Shown in pieces: positions 25,485-35,733 of a stretch of 64,000 bases of DNA. A model generated the notes under the pieces. The model had not been told where the DNA came from. It saw nothing but the letters and a program-made list of their open reading frames with translations, and did no database searches. Source of the stretch: Gammaproteobacteria bacterium (GTDB lineage Bacteria; Pseudomonadota; Gammaproteobacteria; HK1); NCBI GenBank assembly GCA_012103455.1, contig WLWT01000003.1, forward strand, positions 868,001 through 932,000. Direction: 5' to 3'. The position numbers were made by a program, and so were the translations under genes. Position 1 is the stretch's first letter. Every line of letters begins with the position of its first letter.

Positions 25485-26143
25485 GCGTCTGGCGAATGTT
25501 CGACGTTCAAGGTGCCGAGGTTGTCGAGGGCCAGGCGCAGGCGTAACCCCTGAGCGGTGTTGGCGTCCAGTGCGTCTAGAGCACTTTGATACGCTTTGCG
25601 GGCGGTCTCGATGTCCCCTTTGCGCTCGGCGATGTTCCCGCGTAACGCCTGGAAAGCTCCAGCGTATACGCTATCGCTAGGGGTGGCACTGGCAATGGCT
25701 TCGGCCCTGGCTGCGTCGCCCGCATCTAAAGCCAGGCGCGCGAGCCGGAGGCGGGCAATATCACGGTATTCTAGCTGTGTAGAGTTATTCGAGATCCACT
25801 CCAGTTGCACCGCTGCACCATCCGAGTTGCCTTCCTCCAGGGCGGCTTTAGCGCGGTAGAAAGTCGCAAGGGTGGCATAACCGCTATCGGCGAAGCCGGC
25901 GATCAGCGTTTGCGCGGTTGCATCGACTTTGGCGTAATCATCGTCCTCGGCCGCTTGGACGATCTGGGAGTAAAGCGTAGAGGCCGCTTCGGCTTGAGCC
26001 GTTCGATGGGCTTGCCAGGCAGCCCACCCAAACATACCACCCAGACCCAGAACTAGACCGAAAACGGTGGTTTTGCCGTTTTCATCCCACCATTTTTTGA
26101 GCTTTTCGACCTGCTCTTGATCGGATTCGTATATCTCGGACAT
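25481..26143 (-). CDS. yfgM: YfgM-type membrane-anchored TPR protein
   Basis: A 220-residue protein with a short cytoplasmic N-terminus (SEIYESDQEQVEKLKKWWDENGK), one transmembrane helix (TTVFGLVLGLGGMFGWAAW) and a periplasmic TPR-like domain containing alanine-rich helices. YfgM is known as a partner of the PpiD chaperone at the Sec translocon. The position between hisS and bamB, and the four-base overlap with bamB, is the conserved arrangement. Length matches the family (~206 residues in E. coli). Confidence 0.9.
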   Translation of the reverse strand: MSEIYESDQEQVEKLKKWWDENGKTTVFGLVLGLGGMFGWAAWQAHRTAQAEAASTLYSQIVQAAEDDDYAKVDATAQTLIAGFADSGYATLATFYRAKAALEEGNSDGAAVQLEWISNNSTQLEYRDIARLRLARLALDAGDAARAEAIASATPSDSVYAGAFQALRGNIAERKGDIETARKAYQSALDALDANTAQGLRLRLALDNLGTLNVEHSPDA

Positions 26144-26239
26144 GTAATTGCCTTAGGAGTAGGGTGATTCGCGCGGGCGAGGGGCAATTGTAGCAGTAGC
26201 TCCCGATGTATTAGCGCCGGAGTATTGGCACTCGAGTGG

Positions 26240-26262
26240 ATCGCCTAAGAAAATCGCCTAAC
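26240..26262. repeat. 13 bp tandem duplication over the hisS stop codon
   Basis: ATCGCCTAAGAAA is followed by ATCGCCTAAC. On the minus strand this repeats the TTAGGCGAT that carries the hisS TAG, placing a copy of the 3' end 13 bases downstream. Confidence 0.7.
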
Positions 26263-27553
26263 TGGTGTTATCTAGATGCCCGGATCCCTGACTCTTGATA
26301 CGCTCCAAAGTTGTCTTGAGTGCTTCGATATTGATGCTCTGTTGTTTGCCCTCGCCTAGTGGCTTGATGGCAACGGTGCCATCGGCGAGTTCTCGCTCAC
26401 CGGCGATCAACGCAACACTAGCCCCCGAGCGATCGGCCCGCTTAAACTTGGTTTTGACGCTGCCGCCTTGTGCATCCACCACCAGGCTGATACCGGGTAC
26501 CGTGTCGCGGATACGTTCCGCCAAAGGATATAAGGCCCAATCCGCCGCATCGCCGATGCCGACCAAGTAGGCGTCCGGGCGGGGTTCCTCGACGGCTTGA
26601 TTTTGGGCTTCACGCAGCTCGATGATGCGTTCAACGCCCATGGAAAAACCGATCCCGGGGGTATCGGGACCACCCAGTTGGCTGACCAGTCCGTCATACC
26701 GCCCACCGCCGCAGACAGTTCCCTGGGCGCCTAGCTGGTCAGTGGTCCACTCAAAAACGGTGCGTGAATAGTAATCGAGCCCTCTGACTAGCCGGTGGTT
26801 GACTCTGTAAGCAAGCCCTGCTTGATCGAGGATGGCGGTCAAGCCAGCGAAATGCTCCGCGCATTCACCGTCGATGTGATCCAATAACCTGGGCGTGTTC
26901 TCGATCAAGGGCTGCAGCTGCGGGTTCTTGGAATCCAATATCCGCAACGGATTGCTGGCCAGTCGGCGCAGACTGTCCTCGTCCAACTGTTCGCGGTGCG
27001 CCTGCATATAGTCCACCAACCGGGCACGGTATTGGGCGCGGGCTGCGCTGGTACCCAAGCAGTTGAGTTCCAGCTCTATGTTTTTGAGTCCTAGCGCCCG
27101 CCATAAACGGGCGAGTAACAATATGATCTCGGCGTCGATGTGTGGCCCGGGCATGCCGAATGCCTCGGCGCCGATCTGATGGAATTGGCGGTAGCGGCCT
27201 TTTTGCGGTTTCTCATACCGGAACATTGGACCGGTATACCAAAACCTAGGGGTTTGATTGCGCAATAGCGTGTGTTGCAACGCGGCGCGTACCACGCTGG
27301 CTGTACATTCGGGGCGCAGGGTTAGGCTCTCGCCATTGCGATCGTCGAACGTATACATCTCTTTTTCGACGATGTCGGTGACGTCGCCAATGGATCTTGC
27401 AAAGAGTTGCGTTTTCTCAACTACGGGTGGGCGTATCTCCCCATATCCGTAACTTTCCAACAGGGCACGGGCGGTATCTTCAACAAATTGCCACTTGGGC
27501 GCGGTGGCGGGCACGACATCGTTCATGCCGCGCACGGATTGGATTTTGCTCAT
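26258..27553 (-). CDS. hisS: Histidyl-tRNA synthetase
   Basis: A 431-residue class II synthetase. Motif 2 is in FWYTGPMFRYEKPQKGRYRQFHQIGAEAFG; the histidine-specific motifs LVRGLDYYSRTVFEW and CGGGRYDGLVSQLGG, and motif 3 GIGFSMGVERII, are intact. A C-terminal anticodon-binding domain follows (residues ~330-425). It opens MSKIQSVRGMNDVVP, the standard start. It lies 12 bases after rodZ; the ispG gene normally found between rodZ and hisS is absent. A 13 bp tandem duplication covers its stop codon. Confidence 0.96.
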   Translation of the reverse strand: MSKIQSVRGMNDVVPATAPKWQFVEDTARALLESYGYGEIRPPVVEKTQLFARSIGDVTDIVEKEMYTFDDRNGESLTLRPECTASVVRAALQHTLLRNQTPRFWYTGPMFRYEKPQKGRYRQFHQIGAEAFGMPGPHIDAEIILLLARLWRALGLKNIELELNCLGTSAARAQYRARLVDYMQAHREQLDEDSLRRLASNPLRILDSKNPQLQPLIENTPRLLDHIDGECAEHFAGLTAILDQAGLAYRVNHRLVRGLDYYSRTVFEWTTDQLGAQGTVCGGGRYDGLVSQLGGPDTPGIGFSMGVERIIELREAQNQAVEEPRPDAYLVGIGDAADWALYPLAERIRDTVPGISLVVDAQGGSVKTKFKRADRSGASVALIAGERELADGTVAIKPLGEGKQQSINIEALKTTLERIKSQGSGHLDNTS

Positions 27554-27565
27554 AGCGCGAGCCCG

Positions 27566-28456
27566 CTAACCCTCCCCTAGCGTGAAGCGGGCGAGGCCAC
27601 GGGTTGCAGTCGGTTCGTACAGTGCGCCATTGTATTCCACGCGAACGCCATCGGCGAATCCGAGCAGGACTTGCAGGGGCTCCGAGCCTTTTACATCAAT
27701 GGTGTCGCCGGCCCTTCCGGTGTTGTAATAAAGCCGCTCGCCATCTCGGTCGTACACTTCTATCCAAGACGATGAGCGTACTTTGAGCACCAGCCGGCCT
27801 ATCCCTGGCGCTCCGACTGGATTTTGCTGCAGCGGAGGGGCAATCTCTACGGCTAGCTCGTTTGGCTCTGGCGCCTGCGGCTCAACTGAATGGTCTGAGC
27901 TGTTTTGTGAGATTTCCGTGACTATGCTGTTGGGCGCTTCAGGTTTTGGTCCATCTTCGGGTAGTAGCTGTGTAACCGCATCGTAGAGACCCTCCGTTTG
28001 AGCGGATGGATCCACCAGGAGTGGGTCTAGCGGGCTTGGGCTTAACTGAGATTTACCCCAAAGGCCTACGCCGATCAACATGACTAGGGCGAGGGCGAGG
28101 GTGGCGATGCGCATGGCCGGATCGCTGGCTTTGGTTTCCTCGCTGGTGGAAATGTCCGCCACCAGGGGCGGTGGTTCCAGTCCTCGCCGGTCGAAGCCGT
28201 CAATGAGAGGCTCAGGGGCGATATTGAGCAGCCGGGCGTAGCTGCGCAGATACCCTCTGACAAAAGTTGGTGCGGGCAGAACATCATAGTTGTCCGCTTC
28301 CAAGTTGCTGATGGTACGTATGTCCAAGTGTAGATGGGTGGCCACCTCTTCGAGGCTGAGCGAGCTGGCCTCTCTTGCGTTTTTAAGACGTTGACCCGGC
28401 CCTAAGTCCAATTCGACTGCGGGGGAACTGAAGACTTCAGATTGGCTAGTGTTCAT
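27566..28456 (-). CDS. rodZ: Cytoskeletal protein RodZ
   Basis: A 296-residue bitopic protein. The N-terminal helix-turn-helix (GQRLKNAREASSLSLEEVATHLHLDIRTISNLE) binds MreB. A basic stretch and one transmembrane helix (ATLALALVMLIGVGLW, ~residues 116-131) follow. The periplasmic part is a Pro/Glu-rich linker and a DUF4115 domain (LVLKVRSSSWIEVYDRDGERLYYNTGRAGDTIDV). RodZ supports rod shape by linking MreB to the wall machinery. It overlaps the upstream pilF-like gene by four bases. In many gammaproteobacteria the next gene is ispG; here hisS follows directly. Confidence 0.93.
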   Translation of the reverse strand: MNTSQSEVFSSPAVELDLGPGQRLKNAREASSLSLEEVATHLHLDIRTISNLEADNYDVLPAPTFVRGYLRSYARLLNIAPEPLIDGFDRRGLEPPPLVADISTSEETKASDPAMRIATLALALVMLIGVGLWGKSQLSPSPLDPLLVDPSAQTEGLYDAVTQLLPEDGPKPEAPNSIVTEISQNSSDHSVEPQAPEPNELAVEIAPPLQQNPVGAPGIGRLVLKVRSSSWIEVYDRDGERLYYNTGRAGDTIDVKGSEPLQVLLGFADGVRVEYNGALYEPTATRGLARFTLGEG

Positions 28457-29223
28457 CGTGCCTCCGATGCGAGCAGTTCTCTAGTCTCCGGCGCGTCAGG
28501 ATAATTGGCTTTGAGCAGCATTGCATAACTCGAAGCTGCGTTCTTATCGCCCAATTCGCGCTCTATACGCACGCCTAACCATAAGGTCCGCGGCGTATGT
28601 TTGCCCATTTCCAAGTAGCGCTGTAGATAACCGCGGGCGGCCGGATCACGACTTTTGGTGACGCTGATGTCAGTCATCGCCACTAAAGCCGTGGGTAGCC
28701 GCGGATTGCGGGCCAGTGTTTCACGGAAGAATTTTTCTGCTTCATCCGGCCGGTCATTGTGCAGCAAACTCAAACCGGCATTGGTGAGTGCCACTTCAGG
28801 TGCTTGGTAGAGCGGGTTTTGCAACGCGCTCTTGAAATTCACCAGGGCTTCTTCGACACGACCTTGCCGGCAAAGAAAGCCGCCGAAGTTGTTAAAGGCG
28901 GCTGAGTCGGAAGAATTCGACCTGACCGCCCGCCGAAGATGCGACTCCGCCAGCTTATATTTTCCCAATCTTTCATAGAGAAGTCCGATCGCATTGAGAG
29001 CCCCGGAGTAATTCGGTTGGATTTCCAGGGCTTTTTTGAGGCGCTTGTAGGCGAGTTGGTACTTGCCTTCGCGCATGTAGCCGATACCTAGATCGGTATT
29101 CAAAGCGGCAATCTTATCGACTTTATGCTCCTCGATTGGATTGTCCGTTACCACCAACGCGCTGTTGCAACCCCCGAGGAACACTGAGGCCAGCAGCGTA
29201 CATATCAAGCTCGCTCTGGACAT
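28453..29223 (-). CDS. pilF: Type IV pilus biogenesis/stability lipoprotein PilF (PilW)
   Basis: A 256-residue TPR lipoprotein. The start is set at ATG 29223, giving the signal peptide MSRASLICTLLASVFLGGC with lipobox FLGGC; the frame is open for 46 further codons upstream, but those residues show no signal sequence. TPR units follow (TDLGIGYMREGKYQLAYKRLKKAL, NAIGLLYERLGKYKLAESHLRRAV, NNFGGFLCRQGRVEEALVNFKSAL). The protein pilots the PilQ secretin to the outer membrane. The short Cys pair in the third TPR is also seen in PilF proteins. It is located between rlmN and rodZ as usual. No other pilus gene is in the window. Confidence 0.9.
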   Translation of the reverse strand: MSRASLICTLLASVFLGGCNSALVVTDNPIEEHKVDKIAALNTDLGIGYMREGKYQLAYKRLKKALEIQPNYSGALNAIGLLYERLGKYKLAESHLRRAVRSNSSDSAAFNNFGGFLCRQGRVEEALVNFKSALQNPLYQAPEVALTNAGLSLLHNDRPDEAEKFFRETLARNPRLPTALVAMTDISVTKSRDPAARGYLQRYLEMGKHTPRTLWLGVRIERELGDKNAASSYAMLLKANYPDAPETRELLASEAR

Positions 29224-29377
29224 GATGTTATTCACTTTTCTTGTGAAAATACATGAATATAATGCTACAACTTCATGATATGTCAATAGGTTAGAGAAAT
29301 ATTTGAAAGACACAGCTATGCCGCTGCTGCCAAGGTGTGCGATCGCTGAACCGGCGTGCATAGGCCGGCTAGTTGGC

Positions 29378-30457
29378 TCAAGTGTTGAGCAGACCTCTTC
29401 GGGCTGCTACCCGCGCACTGCGCGGTTTGACATTGCCCGCTAGCTGACCGCAGGCGGCGTCAATGTCATCGCCTCGCGGGGTGCGGGTAATACAGATGAA
29501 ACCTGCTCGCAACAAAATGCCGCGAAAAGCGTCGATACGGACCTGCGGCGAGCGTTTGTATGAGTTATGTGGAAATGGATTGAAGGGGATCAGGTTGATT
29601 TTGGACGGGATGTCGCGCAGCAACCGTGAAAGTGCTTGGGCATGAGCGTCGCTGTCATTGATCCCGTCTAGCATCACATATTCGAAAGTAATGCGATCGC
29701 GCTGTAGTCCTTGCACATAGTGCCGGCATGCTTGCATGAGTTCGGCGATGGGGTACTTCTTATTGACAGGGACTAACTCACTGCGCAGAGCATCGTCCGG
29801 CGCGTGCAATGATACGGCCAGTGATACAGGACAACGCTCGCGTAACTCGTAGATCTTGGGGACTATGCCAGCGGTACTTAAAGTGATACGCCGTTTCGCC
29901 ATGCCCCAGGCTAGAGCATCGGCCATGAGATCCATGGCGGAGGTTACTGCATCGAAGTTGAGCAAAGGTTCACCCATGCCCATCATGACTACATTGGTGA
30001 TAGGGCGGCCACCGTCTTCCCGCCGCGGCATTAAGCTATCGGCTAACCATAGTTGACCAATGATTTCCGCGGCCGACAGGTTGCGATTGAAGCCCTGTTG
30101 TGCAGTGGAGCAGAAGCTGCAGTTGAGCGCGCATCCTGCTTGCGAGGACACGCACAAGGTGCCGCGCTCGCCGTCCGGGATGAAGACCATTTCAACGGCG
30201 TTACCGCAATCGATCCGCACCAGCCATTTGCGGGTGCCATCGGCGCTTAAGCGCTCGCCGATGATTTCAGGCAGGCTCAGCTCGTAGTCTTTTTGCAGCC
30301 GGGTGCGTAGCTTCTTGCCAAAGTCGGTCATGCCGGCGAAATCCAACACACCGTGTTTGTGTACCCACTTCAGCATTTGCCGCGCATGAAAAGGCTTCTC
30401 CCCCATGGCTGAGAAGTGCGCCTCAAGAGCGGTACGATGGTGGCCGAGCAGGTTCAA
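29378..30457 (-). CDS. rlmN: 23S rRNA/tRNA adenine C2-methyltransferase RlmN
   Basis: A 359-residue radical-SAM enzyme that methylates A2503 of 23S rRNA and A37 of some tRNAs. The [4Fe-4S] cluster motif is CALNCSFCSTAQQG (CxxxCxxC). The GMGEPLLNFDAV, ITLSTAGIVP, LAVSLHAPDD and INLIPFNPFP motifs follow, and the second catalytic cysteine is in GDDIDAACGQL near the C-terminus. It needs Fe-S clusters, which matters because most of the isc operon usually found upstream is missing here. It lies 11 bases after ndk. Confidence 0.95.
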   Translation of the reverse strand: MNLLGHHRTALEAHFSAMGEKPFHARQMLKWVHKHGVLDFAGMTDFGKKLRTRLQKDYELSLPEIIGERLSADGTRKWLVRIDCGNAVEMVFIPDGERGTLCVSSQAGCALNCSFCSTAQQGFNRNLSAAEIIGQLWLADSLMPRREDGGRPITNVVMMGMGEPLLNFDAVTSAMDLMADALAWGMAKRRITLSTAGIVPKIYELRERCPVSLAVSLHAPDDALRSELVPVNKKYPIAELMQACRHYVQGLQRDRITFEYVMLDGINDSDAHAQALSRLLRDIPSKINLIPFNPFPHNSYKRSPQVRIDAFRGILLRAGFICITRTPRGDDIDAACGQLAGNVKPRSARVAARRGLLNT

Positions 30458-30468
30458 CGGCCTTATCT

Positions 30469-30900
30469 TCAGCGGATGCGGGGACAGATATCCGACTGGG
30501 CGAAGAAAAAAGCGATTTCCTGGGCTGCATTCTCCGCTGAATCGGAACCATGGGCTGCGTTGGCCTCCACTGATTCAGCGAAATCCTTACGGATGGTGCC
30601 ATCGGCGGCGGCCGCCGGATCGGTCGCGCCCATCACCTCACGGTTCTTGGCGATGGCGTTTTCGCCTTCCAAGACTTGTACCATCACCGGTCCCGAGGTC
30701 ATGAATTCGACCAGGCTGTTGTAAAACGGGCGCTGGGCGTGCACCGCATAGAATGCCCGCACCTCGGCCTCGCTCAGATGTTTCATCTTGGCGGCCACTA
30801 TGGTCATGCCGGCCGCTTCGAGGCGGGCGTAGATCCGACCGATCAGGTTCTTGCCTACGGCATCGGGTTTGACGATGGAAAGGGTGCGCTCGACGGCCAT
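30469..30900 (-). CDS. ndk: Nucleoside diphosphate kinase
   Basis: A 143-residue enzyme that equilibrates nucleoside tri- and diphosphates through a phosphohistidine. It opens MAVERTLSIVKPDAVGKNLIG. The Kpn-loop region and the active site NAAHGSDSAENAAQEIAFFF, with its catalytic histidine, are intact. In related genomes ndk follows iscA-hscB-hscA-fdx; here it follows iscA directly. The 77 bases upstream contain a GGGTGG/CCACCC inverted repeat without a clear T-run. Confidence 0.96.
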   Translation of the reverse strand: MAVERTLSIVKPDAVGKNLIGRIYARLEAAGMTIVAAKMKHLSEAEVRAFYAVHAQRPFYNSLVEFMTSGPVMVQVLEGENAIAKNREVMGATDPAAAADGTIRKDFAESVEANAAHGSDSAENAAQEIAFFFAQSDICPRIR

Positions 30901-30977
30901 TGGAGTTCTCCGAAAAAGGTTCCCCTAAAAAGGATTTTTCTAACAATGGGGGGTGGGCAAAACCACCCATTATAGTG

Positions 30978-31295
30978 CTAAAACCCTATGCTCTCTCCGC
31001 AACCGCATTCATTTTTGACGTTAGGGTTATCGTAGACAAACGTTTCATTCAGTCCCTCGCGCCGAAAATCGATGCACGTGCCGTCCAGAAAAGACAAGCT
31101 CTTGTCATCGACCACCACTTTGACACCGTGGGTTTCGTAGACGTGGTCGTTGCCGCTGATTGCATCGGCCAGATCAACCACATAAGCAAAGCCCGAACAG
31201 CCGGAGGGGCGCACGCCAAAACGAAGCCCTACGCTGTTCTCGGTCAGGAAACTTTGCACCCGTCGTGCCGCTGTTTCCGTTAACGTCACCGCCAT
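30978..31295 (-). CDS. iscA: Iron-sulfur cluster assembly A-type carrier IscA
   Basis: A 105-residue A-type carrier with the three cluster-binding cysteines in the standard places: GVRPSGCSGFAYVVDLAD (first Cys) and the C-terminal CGCGESIGF pair. The segment VYDNPNVKNECGCGESI and the overall length fit IscA rather than ErpA or SufA, and the position directly after iscR supports this. It receives clusters from IscU in the classical pathway, but iscS and iscU, which normally lie between iscR and iscA, are absent. It starts 22 bases after the iscR stop. Confidence 0.92.
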   Translation of the reverse strand: MAVTLTETAARRVQSFLTENSVGLRFGVRPSGCSGFAYVVDLADAISGNDHVYETHGVKVVVDDKSLSFLDGTCIDFRREGLNETFVYDNPNVKNECGCGESIGF

Positions 31296-31317
31296 TACTT
31301 CAGGTCCTCAAAAAACT

Positions 31318-31761
31318 TTAATGCAATGATACTTCGACGACATCGGCGCCGGCCCGTTCGCGATGTTTGGCGATGAGCTGCGCGAGGTCGATTTCGCTTA
31401 GGAAGGTTTGGATACGATGGCTCAAGTCGGCCCACAAATCATGGGTTAGACAAGGACCTTGATGGTGACAGTTCTGCTTGCCGCCGCACCGGGTGGCATC
31501 AACCGTCTCATCCACGGCACTGATGACATCGCCCACCGCTATCTTCTCCGCGGCCACGCCGAGCCGGTATCCGCCGCCGGGTCCGCGGGTGCTGCTCACC
31601 AAGCCACGCTTGCGCAGTTGTCCGAAAAGCTGTTCCAGATAAGACAAAGAGATACCTTGCCGCTCAGCGATTTCGGCCAGCGATACCGGTCTGTCTTCGT
31701 GGTGCAATGCCAAATCCAGCATCGCCGTCACCGCGTACCGGCCTTTTGTGGTTAATCTCAT
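31318..31761 (-). CDS. iscR: Fe-S cluster biogenesis regulator IscR
   Basis: A 147-residue Rrf2-family regulator. The winged helix starts MRLTTKGRYAVTAMLDLALH, the recognition helix region is ISLSYLEQLFGQLRKRGLVSS, and the wing is TRGPGGGYRLG. Three cluster-ligating cysteines are spaced as in E. coli IscR (ATRCGGKQNCHHQGPCLTH). The start is set at ATG 31761; a GTG at 31779 adds six unconserved residues. A good match to the type 1 IscR operator lies 44 bases upstream, so autoregulation is probably retained. The gene is followed only by iscA, not by iscS and iscU. Confidence 0.93.
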   Translation of the reverse strand: MRLTTKGRYAVTAMLDLALHHEDRPVSLAEIAERQGISLSYLEQLFGQLRKRGLVSSTRGPGGGYRLGVAAEKIAVGDVISAVDETVDATRCGGKQNCHHQGPCLTHDLWADLSHRIQTFLSEIDLAQLIAKHRERAGADVVEVSLH

Positions 31762-31804
31762 GAATTGCCGAAGGCCCACTTATCCACAGTGGCCGGAAGC
31801 TCAC

Positions 31805-31829
31805 ATAACCGAGTAATTTTGTCAAGTAT
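31805..31829 (-). promoter_or_regulatory. Type 1 IscR binding site upstream of iscR
   Basis: On the minus strand the 25 bases begin ATACTTGAC, pass an AT centre, and end CTCGGTTAT. Against the published E. coli type 1 consensus (ATASYYGACT, RWWWY centre, AGTCRRSTAT) I count 22 of 25 positions matching. A TTGACA hexamer that could serve as a -35 lies within it. This predicts repression of iscR-iscA by [2Fe-2S]-IscR. Confidence 0.65.
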
Positions 31830-31870
31830 TCATGCCCAGGCGCGGGTGGGGTAACTACTTCGGCCGCGGG

Positions 31871-34657
<2,787 letters not shown>

Positions 34658-34712
34658 TGCTTTAAATTGAGTGGAAGTGGGAGGGGGCTAGTGCCGCTGG
34701 TTCATTGGCGCT

Positions 34713-34746
34713 GGCGGTGACCATGATACGGCGGTGACTATGATAC
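34713..34746. repeat. 17 bp tandem duplication between valS and the upstream gene
   Basis: GGCGGTGACCATGATAC is followed by GGCGGTGACTATGATAC, one base different. It lies in the 141 bp gap upstream of valS. Degenerate copies of GATAC and TACGGG continue for another 50 bases. Confidence 0.8.
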
Positions 34747-34798
34747 GGGGTTAGCGCGATGCGGGGGTTCGATACCGGGGCTGATGTAATACGGGCGG

Positions 34799-35308
34799 TC
34801 AGTCCCGCCCGCGAGCCTCTAGGTCGGGCGGTGAATCGTATGCTTGGTGGGTAAGTTCGTCGAGAATTTCCGGCAAGACGATGGCGACGTGCTGCTTGAT
34901 CTTGGCGCGTATGTGCTTGGCTGCTGCCTTGAGGGCTTCATCGACTCCGCTTTGCACGATGACATCGATTTCGCTGGCGAGGCGATCGAAAAGTTGCTGC
35001 GCTCTAGGGGAGAGTTCCAGCATGACCTGCTCCGCATTGCGCCCAGCGCTGTATCCAGGCCGCAACACCTCATCGAGCAAGGGGATGGTGTACTGTCCAT
35101 CGTTTGTCGCCACACCATCGCCCACCAGATCCTTGCGCGAGTCGAGTATTTCCTCTAGTGCGCCCAATGCGTTCAGGGCTTCATCGCCGGCCCGGTCCTC
35201 GGTTGTGTGGTGTTCGGCCACTATCTGTTTCGCCGGGGCCTGCTGCCACGTCACTGGCTGCACCGGGATCGGTGTATTTTGCGGTGGTGTTGATTGATCA
35301 CAGCTCAT
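34799..35308 (-). CDS. Hypothetical protein between holC and valS
   Basis: I do not recognise this 169-residue soluble protein. Residues 1-40 are Pro/Gln-rich and probably unstructured. Residues ~95-160 are helical and charged (AQQLFDRLASEIDVIVQSGVDEAL; AAKHIRAKIKQHVAIVLPEILDEL), consistent with an amphipathic helical bundle. A proline-rich leader with a helical C-terminal domain is also found in small proteins encoded between holC and valS in other proteobacteria, so it is probably real. It overlaps the holC end by 11 bases and is therefore co-translated with the polymerase subunit. No function is assigned. Confidence 0.65.
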   Translation of the reverse strand: MSCDQSTPPQNTPIPVQPVTWQQAPAKQIVAEHHTTEDRAGDEALNALGALEEILDSRKDLVGDGVATNDGQYTIPLLDEVLRPGYSAGRNAEQVMLELSPRAQQLFDRLASEIDVIVQSGVDEALKAAAKHIRAKIKQHVAIVLPEILDELTHQAYDSPPDLEARGRD

Positions 35309-35723
35309 GGGTGTGCAGCTCGAAACCTAGATTTCTATAATGGCGGAAGCGGTCTCGCCCCTTGGCGCGCCCTTCCTGCGAGGCATCGACGATTTCCGTG
35401 ACGCGGGCAGGGCAGGCGCTTTCGCTTGGATGATCATGCCCTAGATTGACCAAAACGTCAGCGAAACTAGGCGGATAAGCATTACAGGCGATCAGAATTG
35501 GCGCCTCTACCGCTTGTCCCGCCTGCCACCGCTCGTGTGGCACAAAGCTGTCATCTTTAAACGTCCAAAGCAAGCTGTCTACGCTCTCGGCTTGTTTTTC
35601 ATCGGCGGCGCGGACGAGGACTTTGTAACCTTGGCGCCATGCTTTATCCGAGATGCGGCAGGCGGTCAGCAGGCGCGCGTTTTCTCCCCCGCGGCTGATG
35701 ACGTAAAAATCAACCCTGGTCAT
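35298..35723 (-). CDS. holC: DNA polymerase III chi subunit
   Basis: A 141-residue subunit of the clamp-loader complex that contacts SSB. It begins MTRVDFYVISRGGENARLLTACRISDKAWRQGYKV, the typical HolC opening, and includes LLWTFKDDSFVPHERW and PILIACNAYPP. The start is set at ATG 35723; the frame runs 20 codons further up, overlapping the end of pepA, without conservation. It sits ten bases after pepA, the usual pair. Confidence 0.92.
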   Translation of the reverse strand: MTRVDFYVISRGGENARLLTACRISDKAWRQGYKVLVRAADEKQAESVDSLLWTFKDDSFVPHERWQAGQAVEAPILIACNAYPPSFADVLVNLGHDHPSESACPARVTEIVDASQEGRAKGRDRFRHYRNLGFELHTHEL

Positions 35724-35733
35724 TGTGGTCCGA

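Noticed and set aside
30900..30977. Hairpin GGGTGG/CCACCC after iscA as a Rho-independent terminator
   Set aside because: The stem is short and no T-run follows it on the iscA strand.
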